DNA from: Planotetraspora mira
Lineage (GTDB): Bacteria > Actinomycetota > Actinomycetes > Streptosporangiales > Streptosporangiaceae
Assembly (NCBI RefSeq): GCF_016863275.1
Contig: NZ_BOOO01000033.1
Coordinates: forward strand, 1-64,000
DNA: 64,000 nt
Reading direction: 5' to 3'
In this document: positions 1-7,828 of the stretch, piece by piece
Position numbering within the stretch: position 1 is the first letter of the stretch
Layout: every line of letters starts with the position of its first letter
The notes under the pieces: generated by a model
Databases searched by the model: none
Told to the model about the DNA's origin: nothing
Seen by the model: the letters and a program-made list of their open reading frames with translations, nothing else
Translations under genes and position numbers: made by a program

Positions 1-1
1 C

Positions 2-1879
2 GACGATCGTGGTGGTCGGCCGTTCCAGAGCCGCGATGACCGCGGCAGCTCTGCCGGCGACCGCGGGCCGCGTGGTGAGGGGCGTTCCGATCGTCCTCAG
101 CGGTCCTATGGGGACCGGGACGGATTCCGCGGAGGCGACCGCCCACAGCGGGCCGGTGGCGACCGCGGCAGCTACGGTGACCGTCCGCGCCGCTCGTTTG
201 AGGATCGCGATGCGCCACGCGGCGGCTACGGCTCGCGCGACCGCGACGGTGGTGCCGGCCGGCCGCCACGTGAGGGCGGCGGCGGCTTCGGCGGCCGATA
301 CGGCTCCCGCGACAGCGACCAGCGCGGAGGCGGTGGCTTCCGGGACGATCGCCGCGGTGGAGAAGGCCGGGAGCAGGCCCGTCCCCAGCGTGATCACGAC
401 CGCGACTCGCGTCCGTTCCGTGATCGCGAGCGTTCCGACTCACGCGACCGTGCACCACGTCCGTACGGCGACCGCGACGATCGCGGCGGATCTCGGCCCT
501 TCCGCCAGGAGGATGGTGCCGGAAGCCGCGCCAGGTACGGGAGAAACGAAGAGCCGCCGCGAGAGCGTGAGACGCTCCCAGAGCTTGAGGCGGACATCAC
601 TCCCGACGAGCTGGACAAGGAGACGCGGGCGGAGTTGCGCTCCCTGCCCACCGACCTCGCCGACCTGGTGGCGTCCCATCTCGTCGCGGCCGCTCGGGCG
701 ATGAGCGACGACGAGCCCGAGCGAGCGTACGAGCACGCGAAGGTCGCCCGCCGTTTCGCGGGCAGGATCGGCATCATCAGGGAGGCCACTGGTATCGCGG
801 CCTATCGCGCCGGGCAGTACGCCGAAGCGCTCGCCGACCTGCGTGCGGCGAGGCGGATGACGGGCTCTGACGCCTACCTGCCCGTCATGGCGGACTGCGA
901 GCGTGGTCTGGGACGTCCGGAGAGGGCTCTTGACCTCGTCCGTTCCAAGGAGGCCGAGCGCCTGGACCGTGAGGGCAAGATCGAGCTCGCGATCGTCGAA
1001 TCAGGCGCACGACGTGACATGGGCCAGTTCGACGCGGCCGTGGTCACCTTGCAGCGCCTGACCGAGCTGCGGGATCCGCAGCGCAGGGCGTGGTCGGTGC
1101 GTCTGGCGTACGCCTATGCGGACGCCCTGGCGGCGGCAGGCCACGAGACTGCGGCGACCGACTGGTTCGAGCGGGCGATGACCTTCGACGAGGACGGTGA
1201 GACCGACGCTGCCGAACGGTACGCGGAACTCACCGGCGCCGTGATCGAAGACCTCGAAGAGGACTTCGACGAAGGCGATGACGAAATCGAAGGCGAAGGC
1301 GAAGGCGACCTCACAGGCGACCTCGGTGACGAGGCGGCGGCCGATGCCGTCGGCGACCTTGCCACGAAGCCGCGTGACCTCGAAGCCGACAGTTCGGACG
1401 CCGGGGCCGACGACGACCTCGATGACGACCTCGATGATGACGAGGACGACGAGGACGACGAGGACGACGAGGACGAGCCCGGGGAAGTGAGGATGGTCGG
1501 TGACATCCTCGACGATCTTCCGCAGGAGCGTGGATCATCGGCTTCTCGCGCCGCTGATGAGACGCCGATCGCGACCGCCCCGCAGGCTCCGGAGACCAAG
1601 GCCGATGAAGTCGAGCCCGGCTCGGCCCAGGCTGAGGACGGGGTCGCGGATCTGCCGGCAGAAGCGGTCAAGCCCGTATCAGTGGAAGCCGAGAAGGCCG
1701 CAGCGGTTGACACCGGCAAGGTGGCGGCAGAGCAGACAGGTGCTGTTGTGGAGCCGAAGAACGAGGTCAGCGCGTTCGGTCCGGCCTTCATCGAACCCGA
1801 CTTCGGTGACGTGATCGAGGACGCCGAAGATGACGAGGACGCTGAGGACGCCGACGGCGGCGTGAAGCGCCAGCCCTGA
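2..1879 (+). CDS. TPR protein with RGG-like N-terminal region and acidic tail (5' truncated)
   Basis: The frame is open from base 2, so the true start lies outside the window. About 625 residues are visible. Residues 1 to about 195 are low-complexity and rich in Arg, Gly and Asp (RGG, DRD, GGGGF and YGDRD patterns). Residues about 200-420 are helical with Ala-rich TPR-like repeats (for example AYEHAKVARRFAGRIG and YRAGQYAEALADLRAARR). The C-terminal third is very acidic, with an almost pure Asp/Glu run encoded at 1411-1476, and ends in a Pro/Glu/Ala/Val linker. TPR domains usually hold protein complexes together. The disordered flanks resemble RNA-binding or condensate-forming tails, which is inference only. 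A strong terminator follows 14 bases after the stop. The exact family is not recognised. Confidence 0.85.
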   Translation, partial: DDRGGRPFQSRDDRGSSAGDRGPRGEGRSDRPQRSYGDRDGFRGGDRPQRAGGDRGSYGDRPRRSFEDRDAPRGGYGSRDRDGGAGRPPREGGGGFGGRYGSRDSDQRGGGGFRDDRRGGEGREQARPQRDHDRDSRPFRDRERSDSRDRAPRPYGDRDDRGGSRPFRQEDGAGSRARYGRNEEPPRERETLPELEADITPDELDKETRAELRSLPTDLADLVASHLVAAARAMSDDEPERAYEHAKVARRFAGRIGIIREATGIAAYRAGQYAEALADLRAARRMTGSDAYLPVMADCERGLGRPERALDLVRSKEAERLDREGKIELAIVESGARRDMGQFDAAVVTLQRLTELRDPQRRAWSVRLAYAYADALAAAGHETAATDWFERAMTFDEDGETDAAERYAELTGAVIEDLEEDFDEGDDEIEGEGEGDLTGDLGDEAAADAVGDLATKPRDLEADSSDAGADDDLDDDLDDDEDDEDDEDDEDEPGEVRMVGDILDDLPQERGSSASRAADETPIATAPQAPETKADEVEPGSAQAEDGVADLPAEAVKPVSVEAEKAAAVDTGKVAAEQTGAVVEPKNEVSAFGPAFIEPDFGDVIEDAEDDEDAEDADGGVKRQP

Positions 1880-1892
1880 TATCAACCTGAGA

Positions 1893-1934
1893 GCGCCGTC
1901 ACCGAGTGAATGATCACTCGGTGGCGGCGCTTTT
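1893..1934 (+). terminator. Rho-independent terminator after the TPR gene
   Basis: The 17-base arms at 1893-1909 and 1914-1930 pair throughout, with one G-U wobble. The loop is ATGA and TTTT follows at 1931-1934. It sits between a plus-strand gene and a convergent minus-strand gene, so it may act in both directions. Confidence 0.9.
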
Positions 1935-2025
1935 CGGTGTCAGAACGTCTTCGTCGAGGCCGGACGGCGTCGGGACGATACGGCATCGACACCGGTTCGG
2001 GCGTGCCCACACGCCCGCGGTTCGC

Positions 2026-2065
2026 GTCCAGACGCCGACAGGTTCGTCCAGACACCGACGGGTTC
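2026..2065. repeat. 20-bp tandem duplication in spacer
   Basis: Two adjacent 20-base copies (2026-2045 and 2046-2065) start with GTCCAGAC and end with GGTTC. They differ at two positions. They lie in the spacer just past the end of the MBL-hydrolase gene. No function is evident. Confidence 0.7.
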
Positions 2066-2077
2066 GATCGGGCGAGC

Positions 2078-3004
2078 TCAGGTGCCGGAGCGGTCGAGCC
2101 AGTGCATGATCCCGCCCACGTTCGACTGGGCGCCGCTGAGCAGCTCGAACCGTTCGGCGGTGGCCGTATCGGTCTGGAGCGCGGCGTACCGCTCGCGCGT
2201 CCGGTCACGGACCATGGCCACCGCGTGATCGAGGTCGAGACCCTCCGCGCGGGCCTGCTTGGTGAGGTCCACCCACACACGGAGCTCTTCCGCCGACCGT
2301 TCGAGCGTCGCGGGCACGTCATCGACCGGGCCGTAATGGCTGAAGAGCAGCCGCTGAGGGCCGAGCGCTCCGAAGAGCTCGATCGATCTCAGGGCCACCT
2401 CCAGATCGAAGTCCGGGGGCGGGCTCGCCGGGCGAAGGTCCCCGGTCTCCGGCAGGTAGACCCCGGCGGCGTCTCCCACGTAGAGATCGCCGGTGAGCGA
2501 GTCGAGCAGTCCCACGTGGTGCTTGGCATGCCCGGGGGAGTAGTGGCTGGACAGGGCGCGGCCGTTGCCCAGGTCGACGGTGCCGACGTCGCCGAGGGCT
2601 CGGATCCTGGCCGCGTCAGTGGGCGCGAGTGTGCCGAACAAGGTGTCGAGCTTGTCGCCCCAGACCATTTTCGCGCTGGCCATCAGCCGCGCCGGGTCGG
2701 CGAGATGCCGCGCGCCCTTCTCGTGCACGACGATCTCGGCGGAGGGGTAGAAGCCGGCGATGTCCCCGACGCCTCCCGCGTGGTCGAGATGGATGTGGGT
2801 CACCACCACGGTGGCCAGATCGTCCGGACCCACGCCGAGAGAAGCGAGTGCATCCCGGACGACCGGTGCCGAGGTGGAGGTTCCCGTCTCCACCAGGCAG
2901 GGACGGTCCCCGAGGATGAGGTAGCCGGCGGTGATGCCCGAATACCCGGCCATCCTGGTGTCGATCTCGTATACGTCCCCGCCGAGCGGCGTCACGTTGT
3001 CCAC
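2078..3004 (-). CDS. MBL-fold metallo-hydrolase
   Basis: This 308-residue protein has the metallo-beta-lactamase signature THIHLDHAGG at about residues 89-98. Downstream metal ligands are visible in SPGHAKHH (about 175-182), GDAAG (about 197) and SHYGP (about 246). These bind a binuclear metal centre, usually zinc, that hydrolyses esters, thioesters or lactones. The substrate cannot be deduced. The start is GTG at 3004. It is transcribed divergently from the SSB gene and converges with the TPR gene. It is probably cytoplasmic, as no signal peptide is visible. Family assignment is firm, specificity unknown. Confidence 0.88.
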   Translation of the reverse strand: MDNVTPLGGDVYEIDTRMAGYSGITAGYLILGDRPCLVETGTSTSAPVVRDALASLGVGPDDLATVVVTHIHLDHAGGVGDIAGFYPSAEIVVHEKGARHLADPARLMASAKMVWGDKLDTLFGTLAPTDAARIRALGDVGTVDLGNGRALSSHYSPGHAKHHVGLLDSLTGDLYVGDAAGVYLPETGDLRPASPPPDFDLEVALRSIELFGALGPQRLLFSHYGPVDDVPATLERSAEELRVWVDLTKQARAEGLDLDHAVAMVRDRTRERYAALQTDTATAERFELLSGAQSNVGGIMHWLDRSGT

Positions 3005-3108
3005 AGGCCACCCCAGTAATCAGAACCGGTTCACACAGAATCGCATTCAGCTCATCGACGCCCCAGCCTATTCATCCACAGTGATCTCCACGAAGGAGAG
3101 GGGATCAG

Positions 3109-3648
3109 ATGCACCGCAACGAGGTGATGCTGGTGGGCCGGCTGTCCATGGAGCCGGTCGGCAGGGAACTGCCCAGTGGCAGCCTGCTCACGCAGTGGCG
3201 GCTCGCCGTCCGCCGTCCGGATGACCATCCCGGCCGCCAGCGGTCCGACGCGATCGAGTGCGCGACGTTCGACGACGAGGTGCGCGACATGCTCACCGGC
3301 TGGCTGGTCGACGACGTCATCGAGGTCCAGGGCGCCCTCCGCCGCCGCTGGTGGCGGGGCGGCAGCCGTTATGAGGTCGAGGTCCGGACGGCCCGGCGTG
3401 TCGCCCACGCGCCGGACGGTTCCGCCGATCAAGCCGATCCGGAAGACCAAGTCGATCAGGACAAACGAGCCGAAAGCGAGGAAGCCCAGGCGGCGAGGAG
3501 GTCCAGGAAGGGATCCCGCCGCCGGCCGGTGATAAGCCTGCGCCGATCGCGACCGGCCCCGGATACGCCGCCGGGTGCCCGGGGCGCGGGCACTGCGGCA
3601 GACCCCGAGAACGTACGCGGGACGAGCATCGATGACGCGGCCAGATAG
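3109..3648 (+). CDS. Single-stranded DNA-binding protein paralogue
   Basis: The protein has 179 residues. The N-terminal 100 residues form an SSB OB-fold: RNEVMLVGRLSMEPV opens as SSB proteins do, and the later WRLAVRRP and VIEVQGALRRRWW strands fit. The remainder is a charged, probably disordered tail rich in Arg and Asp. It ends in IDDAAR and lacks the acidic DDIPF-type tip that housekeeping SSB uses to recruit partners. It is therefore more like SsbB-type paralogues linked to competence or sporulation, an inference from known actinobacterial pairs. GGAGAGGGG precedes the ATG by about seven bases. It stands alone and is divergent from the MBL gene. Confidence 0.85.
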   Translation: MHRNEVMLVGRLSMEPVGRELPSGSLLTQWRLAVRRPDDHPGRQRSDAIECATFDDEVRDMLTGWLVDDVIEVQGALRRRWWRGGSRYEVEVRTARRVAHAPDGSADQADPEDQVDQDKRAESEEAQAARRSRKGSRRRPVISLRRSRPAPDTPPGARGAGTAADPENVRGTSIDDAAR

Positions 3649-3679
3649 GACTGGACCGCTCTCTATACGACGATCCCGA

Positions 3680-3714
3680 CCGCCGGGTTCGCGTGAGGAT
3701 GCGAAACCCGGCGG
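3680..3714. terminator. Hairpin between convergent ssb-like and DUF1015 genes
   Basis: CCGCCGGGTTCGC (3680-3692) pairs with GCGAAACCCGGCGG (3701-3714), with one bulged A and an eight-base loop. There is no T run, as is common for actinobacterial terminators. It lies between two gene ends. Confidence 0.5.
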
Positions 3715-3737
3715 CGAGGACGCGGACATCCGATCGC

Positions 3738-3790
3738 CGGTTCGTGGCGGCGACGGGTGGGGTCGACGGTCGGTTCGTGGCGCGGACGAG
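3738..3790. repeat. Degenerate 33-bp tandem repeat
   Basis: CGGTTCGTGGC recurs at 3738 and 3771, with partial similarity continuing between the copies. It lies in the 150-base convergent spacer before the DUF1015 stop codon. Confidence 0.5.
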
Positions 3791-3802
3791 CGGATTCGAC
3801 TG

Positions 3803-5038
3803 TCAATTCGCCGCGAAGACGCGCAGAACGAGCCCGGTGCGCGGCTTGGGGCCGAACGAGGTGGACTTGCGCGGCACCCGTTCGCCCTGAGCCGCCACCG
3901 CGAGGACGTCGACGGTGGAGAGCGGGTTGAGGATCACAGCCGTTCCCGAGTGCTGCCGCGCCAGCCGTACGGCGGCGAGGGGATCGTGATGGACGACCAG
4001 CACGGCCTCCTCGCTGTCCTCGATGCCCCAGACCTTGGGGAACAGGAACGTGGTGAGGATCGCGGTGTCGAGCGACCGCCAGCGCGCCGAATGATCGGCC
4101 GGCAGGGCATGGTCGAGCTGCATCGGGTCCGGATCGGTGAGGAGGTGCGCGGCGCCCTCCCCTGCCAGCACGAACGCGGGGCCGCTTGCGGCCGCGAGTT
4201 CGGACAGCGCTTCGTCCAGGGAGGCGAACTCGTGGACCTGCCAGGCGCCCTTGGCTCGGGCCGCCGCCTCTTCCAGCGGCAACCCCGGGATCACCCGGTG
4301 GATCGCCCGCAGTTCCGGAGGGTAGGCCAGGGAGTCGACCAGGAAGGCGAGCCCGTAATCCCACGGGCCGGCCTCGTCGTGGTCGCCCCGCAACGCCTCG
4401 TAGGTCGCGTAGCGGTGGTGCCCGTCGGCGATCAGCGCCTGCCGGTCACGCAGATCCCCTTCCACCGCGGCGATCTCATCCGGATCGGTCACGGCCCAGA
4501 GCCGGTGGCGGATCCCGTCGGCGGTCCGGAGGTCGGCGAGCGGCGGCCGCTGGACGGCCACGTCGTCGACCAACCGCGACGCCGCTCCGCCGCCTTCGTA
4601 GAGCAGGAAGATCGGCTCGAGGTTGGCCTCGGTCGCCCGCATGAGCGCCAGGCGGTCGGCGACGGGCCCGGGCATGACGTTCTCGTGCGGCAGCACGGAG
4701 GAAGAGCCGACCCCGAGCGCGCCGATCAAACCGCGCTGCAACAACCGCGGTCCACTCTGCTCGTAGACGTACAGTCCCGGCAGGTCGTCGGTCGTGAGCA
4801 CGCCGGAGGTCAGCCACTCGCTCAGCAGGGCCCTGGCCTCGCCGTAATGTCCCGTTCCGGGAAGGATCAGACGTACCACGTTGTTCGCATGACGAGCGAG
4901 TAAATCCCGCATGTCGTCCGGGGAGATGAGGTCGTAGGGCGGGGAGGTGACCGCAGGCAGATCGTCCACTGCGAATCGCACGCCGTGGAACGGACGTAGC
5001 ACCAGTCCCGCCCGTTCAGAACTCTCCATACCGGGCAT
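3803..5038 (-). CDS. DUF1015 family protein
   Basis: This 411-residue protein shows the hallmarks of DUF1015: the N-terminal RPFHGVRF and SPPYDLI segments, an NVVRLILPG strand, PHENVMPGPVADRL near residue 120, and DGHHRYATYEA near residue 205. The family is widespread and sometimes described as kinase-like or linked to serine metabolism in other phyla, but its role in actinobacteria is not established. It is cytoplasmic with no signal peptide or membrane segment. A second possible ATG lies three codons in. Family confidence is high and function is unknown. Confidence 0.85.
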   Translation of the reverse strand: MPGMESSERAGLVLRPFHGVRFAVDDLPAVTSPPYDLISPDDMRDLLARHANNVVRLILPGTGHYGEARALLSEWLTSGVLTTDDLPGLYVYEQSGPRLLQRGLIGALGVGSSSVLPHENVMPGPVADRLALMRATEANLEPIFLLYEGGGAASRLVDDVAVQRPPLADLRTADGIRHRLWAVTDPDEIAAVEGDLRDRQALIADGHHRYATYEALRGDHDEAGPWDYGLAFLVDSLAYPPELRAIHRVIPGLPLEEAAARAKGAWQVHEFASLDEALSELAAASGPAFVLAGEGAAHLLTDPDPMQLDHALPADHSARWRSLDTAILTTFLFPKVWGIEDSEEAVLVVHHDPLAAVRLARQHSGTAVILNPLSTVDVLAVAAQGERVPRKSTSFGPKPRTGLVLRVFAAN

Positions 5039-5113
5039 GTTGCCATAAGGCCCGGCTCCCCGATGCTGCGGTGCCCGGTTCTTCAGGAAATCGGTTGCAG
5101 GAGGCCTTTCCCC

Positions 5114-5542
5114 ATGATCCAGGGACGAAACGGAGCGTCTGACGCTGCCGGCTATCCACCCGGCGGCCCGTCCGGTGATGTCTATGAGTGGTTCCAGCGT
5201 GGCGTGAAGCTCCTCACGGACGGAAGCCCGGCCGCGGCCGCCGCCATACTCGAGCGGGCGGCACAGGCCGAGCCCGAATCACGCAGCATCCGAGAGGCCC
5301 TGGCTCGTGCCCAGTTCAACTCTCGTCAGTACACCGAGGCAGCAGGGAGTTTCCGCTTGATCGTCGAGGCCAACCCGACAGAGGACTACGCCTACTACGG
5401 GCTCGGAATGGCCCTGTGGCGCGCCGGGGACATCGAGGCCGCCCAGGAGCCGCTCGCCGTGGCCGTCGCCATGCGTCCCCTGCGCCACTATGTTTCGGCG
5501 CTCAGCCAGGTCCGCGCCACGCTGCGGGCGAGGCAGGCATGA
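5114..5542 (+). CDS. Small tetratricopeptide-repeat protein
   Basis: The protein has 142 residues. A Gly/Pro-rich leader is followed by three helical TPR-like units (residues about 25-125; YEWFQRGVKLL, ALARAQFNSRQYTEAAGSFR and YYGLGMALWRAGDIEAAQEPL). It probably acts as a protein-protein adaptor. The start was chosen for GGAGG at 5098-5104 followed by nine bases and ATG. A longer upstream reading to 5063 lacks such a site. The stop overlaps the next start in ATGA, so it is translationally coupled to the HAD phosphatase, suggesting they work or are controlled together. Confidence 0.8.
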   Translation: MIQGRNGASDAAGYPPGGPSGDVYEWFQRGVKLLTDGSPAAAAAILERAAQAEPESRSIREALARAQFNSRQYTEAAGSFRLIVEANPTEDYAYYGLGMALWRAGDIEAAQEPLAVAVAMRPLRHYVSALSQVRATLRARQA

Positions 5543-6561
5543 CGAACGGGCGGGATGAGGCGGCAGGTGCCGAGGCGCTGCTCGGTGGGTACGACACGCT
5601 CCTCCTTGATCTGGACGGCGTGGTCTATCTCGGCGACCACGCCGTCGAGGGCGCTCCCGAGGCGCTGGAACTGGCCAGGAAGGAGGGCGTGCGCCTGGCG
5701 TTCGTGACCAACAACGCCTCGCGCACCCCCGGAGCGATCGCCGAGCATCTGCGCCGTCTGGGCGTGACCGCCGACCCCGAGGACGTGGTGACCTCCGCGC
5801 AGGCGGCCGCCCGTCTGGTGGCGGAACACGTGCCGCCGGGCTCGGCCGTCCTCGTCGTGGGGGGAACGGGGCTGCGCGTCGCCGTGCGGTCGCACGGCCT
5901 CCGCCCGGTGACCACGGCCCTGGACGCCCCCGCGGCGGTGATCCAGGGCATCTGGCAGGGCCTGTCCTACGGCCTGCTCGCGGAAGGCGCCCTCGCTGTA
6001 CGGCAGGGCGCGTGGTTCGTGGCCGCCAACGGCGACACGACCCTGCCCACGAAAAGGGGCGAACTGCCGGGGAACGGCGCGATGAGCCGGGTCATCGCCG
6101 CGGCCGCCGGAGTCGAACCGGTGGTGGCGGGCAAGCCCGAGCCCCCGCTGCACCGCGAGTCCATGATCCGGACAGGCGCGAAGCGGCCTCTGATCATCGG
6201 GGATCGCCTGGACACCGACATCGAGGGAGCCACCCGCGCGGGAGTGGACAGCCTCCTCGTCCTCACCGGGGTGACCGGTCCCCTCGACCTGCTCACCGCC
6301 GGGCCCGAACACCGCCCGTCGCACGTCGCCGCCGACCTGTCGGGCCTGCACGCACCGGCGGCCGACGTCCACGGGCAGGGCTCGGGCTGGGCGTGCGGCG
6401 GCTGGACCGCGACCTGGAAGGACGGGCACCTCGACATCGACGGAGGAGGAGACCCCGTGGACGGCCTGCGTGCCGCCTGCGCCGCCGCCTGGGAGGCGGC
6501 GGGCGACGGACGCGCGGACGAGGACGCGGTCAAGGACGTGCCCGCGACCCTGGGATTCTGA
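5539..6561 (+). CDS. HAD-IIA family sugar/nucleotide phosphatase
   Basis: This 340-residue protein carries HAD motif I DLDGVVYLG near residue 21, motif II FVTNNASRT near 55, the Lys of motif III in VAGKPEPP near 198, and motif IV IIGDRLDTDI near 218. This is the NagD/p-nitrophenylphosphatase/PGP branch with the C2 cap. It is a Mg-dependent cytoplasmic phosphatase of sugar phosphates, nucleotides or phosphoglycolate, and the substrate is not deducible. The ATG at 5539 overlaps the TPR stop by four bases. The C-terminal 100 residues past the HAD core (GWACGGWTATWKDG onward) form an extra domain common in actinobacterial versions. A terminator hairpin begins over its stop codon. Confidence 0.9.
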   Translation: MTNGRDEAAGAEALLGGYDTLLLDLDGVVYLGDHAVEGAPEALELARKEGVRLAFVTNNASRTPGAIAEHLRRLGVTADPEDVVTSAQAAARLVAEHVPPGSAVLVVGGTGLRVAVRSHGLRPVTTALDAPAAVIQGIWQGLSYGLLAEGALAVRQGAWFVAANGDTTLPTKRGELPGNGAMSRVIAAAAGVEPVVAGKPEPPLHRESMIRTGAKRPLIIGDRLDTDIEGATRAGVDSLLVLTGVTGPLDLLTAGPEHRPSHVAADLSGLHAPAADVHGQGSGWACGGWTATWKDGHLDIDGGGDPVDGLRAACAAAWEAAGDGRADEDAVKDVPATLGF

Positions 6562-6585
6562 CCCCCGGGAGAACGGGCGGTCAGA
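6557..6585. terminator. Bidirectional terminator between HAD and SCP2 genes
   Basis: TCTGACC (6557-6563) pairs with GGTCAGA (6579-6585), and an inner CCCG/CGGG pair extends the stem around a short loop. It contains the stop codons of both convergent genes. Confidence 0.65.
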
Positions 6586-6928
6586 GGAGCTTACGCAGGC
6601 GCAGGAGGTCGCCGAGGCTGGCGTCGATCTTGACGCGGCCGCCGAGCAGGGCGCGTCCCATGTCGAGCTCGCCGTTGACCAGGGAGATCAGGTCCTCGCT
6701 GGAGATGGTGAGCTTGACCTCCGCCGGGCGGCCGTCCTCGGGGGCGACCTCCTTGAACGGGTCGAGCCCGTTGCGGTGGATCCGGCCGTAGAAGGTCACG
6801 CCGAGGTCGGAGATGCGGCAGGCCAGCCTGCGCTCGACCACGTGCTTGGCGCGATCTTCCGCGCTGACCTCGCCGAACTGCTCGACGAGCTTCTCCAGCG
6901 CCGCCCGGCACTCCTCGACGGTCGCCAT
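6581..6928 (-). CDS. SCP2 sterol-binding domain protein
   Basis: The protein has 115 residues and is almost entirely one SCP2 (sterol carrier 2) fold: the ERRLACRISDLGVTFYGRIH strand pair, then EVKLTISSEDLISLVNGELDMGRALLGGRVKI, which is the conserved C-terminal signature of the domain. Such small proteins bind lipids or acyl-CoA in a hydrophobic pocket. The ligand in actinobacteria is not established. ATG at 6928 (MATVEECR) was preferred to a start seven codons upstream. It converges with the HAD phosphatase. Confidence 0.85.
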   Translation of the reverse strand: MATVEECRAALEKLVEQFGEVSAEDRAKHVVERRLACRISDLGVTFYGRIHRNGLDPFKEVAPEDGRPAEVKLTISSEDLISLVNGELDMGRALLGGRVKIDASLGDLLRLRKLL

Positions 6929-7416
6929 GTGCGCCCTCTCCCTTCCCACGGACCAACATCAGATACCGGCTACCAGGGACGGTAGCGTTCCACATGAACC
7001 GCGCGCGAGATCCGGCACGTGGGGCGCGGCGAAAAACGTTCTCGAGCGGGGTGTCACGCGCCTCGGGAGGTGGACGGCCGCAGTCCGGGGCCGGTGGGAA
7101 ACCGCCTCTCCCGGCACGGCCGCGGGGCACGCGGGCCCCCTCGCATGGCGAGGCGGGCCGCGCACAGCTTACACAGCGGGTCCGGGCCGGCGACCAGGTC
7201 CGCCGCGGCCTGTACGGGCGTGAGGGCGCGGCATCGGGCGGCGTCCGATACCGTCGGGGTGGCCGGTGGATGCGCTGCATGCCCGGCTCCCGAGACGACG
7301 AGCACGAGCAGGACCCAGGACCATCCCCGGCGCGCGATCGCCGTCACCGGACGCGGGCCGTACGGCCGGCGGAAGGGCGGACGGCACCGGGCAGGGCCGG
7401 GTCCCAGGAGGGAACC
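6929..7416. other. 488-base spacer with no confidently supported gene
   Basis: This stretch lies upstream of both the SCP2 gene (minus) and the Pro/Gly-repeat gene (plus). Open frames run through it on both strands, but most look like GC-rich background. The one exception worth listing is the minus-strand reading at 7054-7347, given separately with low confidence. Confidence 0.5.
7054..7347 (-). CDS. Possible small exported Cys-containing protein (low confidence)
   Basis: A GTG-started reading of 97 residues begins with two Arg and a hydrophobic stretch (RRGWSWVLLVLVVSGAGHAA) that looks like a signal peptide. It continues with a Cys, a helix-like QAAADLVAG segment and a CKLC pair, and ends in a basic Pro/Arg-rich tail. 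Codon third positions are G/C-rich like real genes here, but no ribosome-binding site is visible. The frame continues open upstream, so a chance reading cannot be excluded. Not recognised. Confidence 0.25.
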   Translation of the reverse strand: MTAIARRGWSWVLLVLVVSGAGHAAHPPATPTVSDAARCRALTPVQAAADLVAGPDPLCKLCAARLAMRGGPRAPRPCRERRFPTGPGLRPSTSRGA

Positions 7417-7788
7417 ATGACGGACATCGGAAGCGAAGCGCCCGCCTGGCTCGCGGTCCCGAACGCTCGGACGGGAGAGACCCCGGGCGCGGTCCCCGGC
7501 GAGGTTCCGGCCACGGTTCCCGGCGCGGCCCCGGGCGGGCTTCCGGCCACGGTCTCGGGCATCCCCGGCACGGTCCCGGGCGCGGCCCCAGCCGGGGTTC
7601 CAGGCGCGGGTCCCCACCCGGGTGAGGACCAGGACGCCGCAGGTGGCGTCGAGTCGGCGCTGTCCCCCCTGGGGCGGCTGGCGGAGGCGCCTGTTTCCGA
7701 GCACGTCGGGATCTTCGAAGACGTCCTGACGGGGCTGGAGGCGGTCCTGACGTCCGTGGACGAGCCCCTTCCCGACGGCGAGCGGTGA
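7417..7788 (+). CDS. Pro/Gly-repeat hypothetical protein upstream of tlyA
   Basis: The protein has 123 residues. AGGAGGG at 7406-7412 is four bases before the ATG. Residues about 22-66 are a low-complexity series of short units ending in PG (VPGEV, VPGAA, IPGTV, VPGAG), resembling elastin-like or collagen-like repeats. The last 45 residues are ordinary: LSPLGRLAEAPVSEHVGIFEDVLTGLEAVLTSVDE is probably one or two amphipathic helices. A short acidic helical protein at this place before tlyA is, as far as I recall, common in actinobacteria, and the PG insert would then be lineage-specific. No function is known. Confidence 0.75.
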   Translation: MTDIGSEAPAWLAVPNARTGETPGAVPGEVPATVPGAAPGGLPATVSGIPGTVPGAAPAGVPGAGPHPGEDQDAAGGVESALSPLGRLAEAPVSEHVGIFEDVLTGLEAVLTSVDEPLPDGER

Positions 7789-7828
7789 CCATGCCGAGTT
7801 CGGCCTCCGCCGACGGGCGGCATGCCAG

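Noticed and set aside
1910-3019. A 369-codon plus-strand frame opposite the MBL hydrolase
   Set aside because: The minus-strand gene carries the HxHxDH motif. The plus frame has no motif.
6994-7416. N-terminal extension of the Pro/Gly-repeat protein back to 6994
   Set aside because: The perfect AGGAGGG before ATG 7417 and the Arg-rich random look of the upstream translation favour the short gene.
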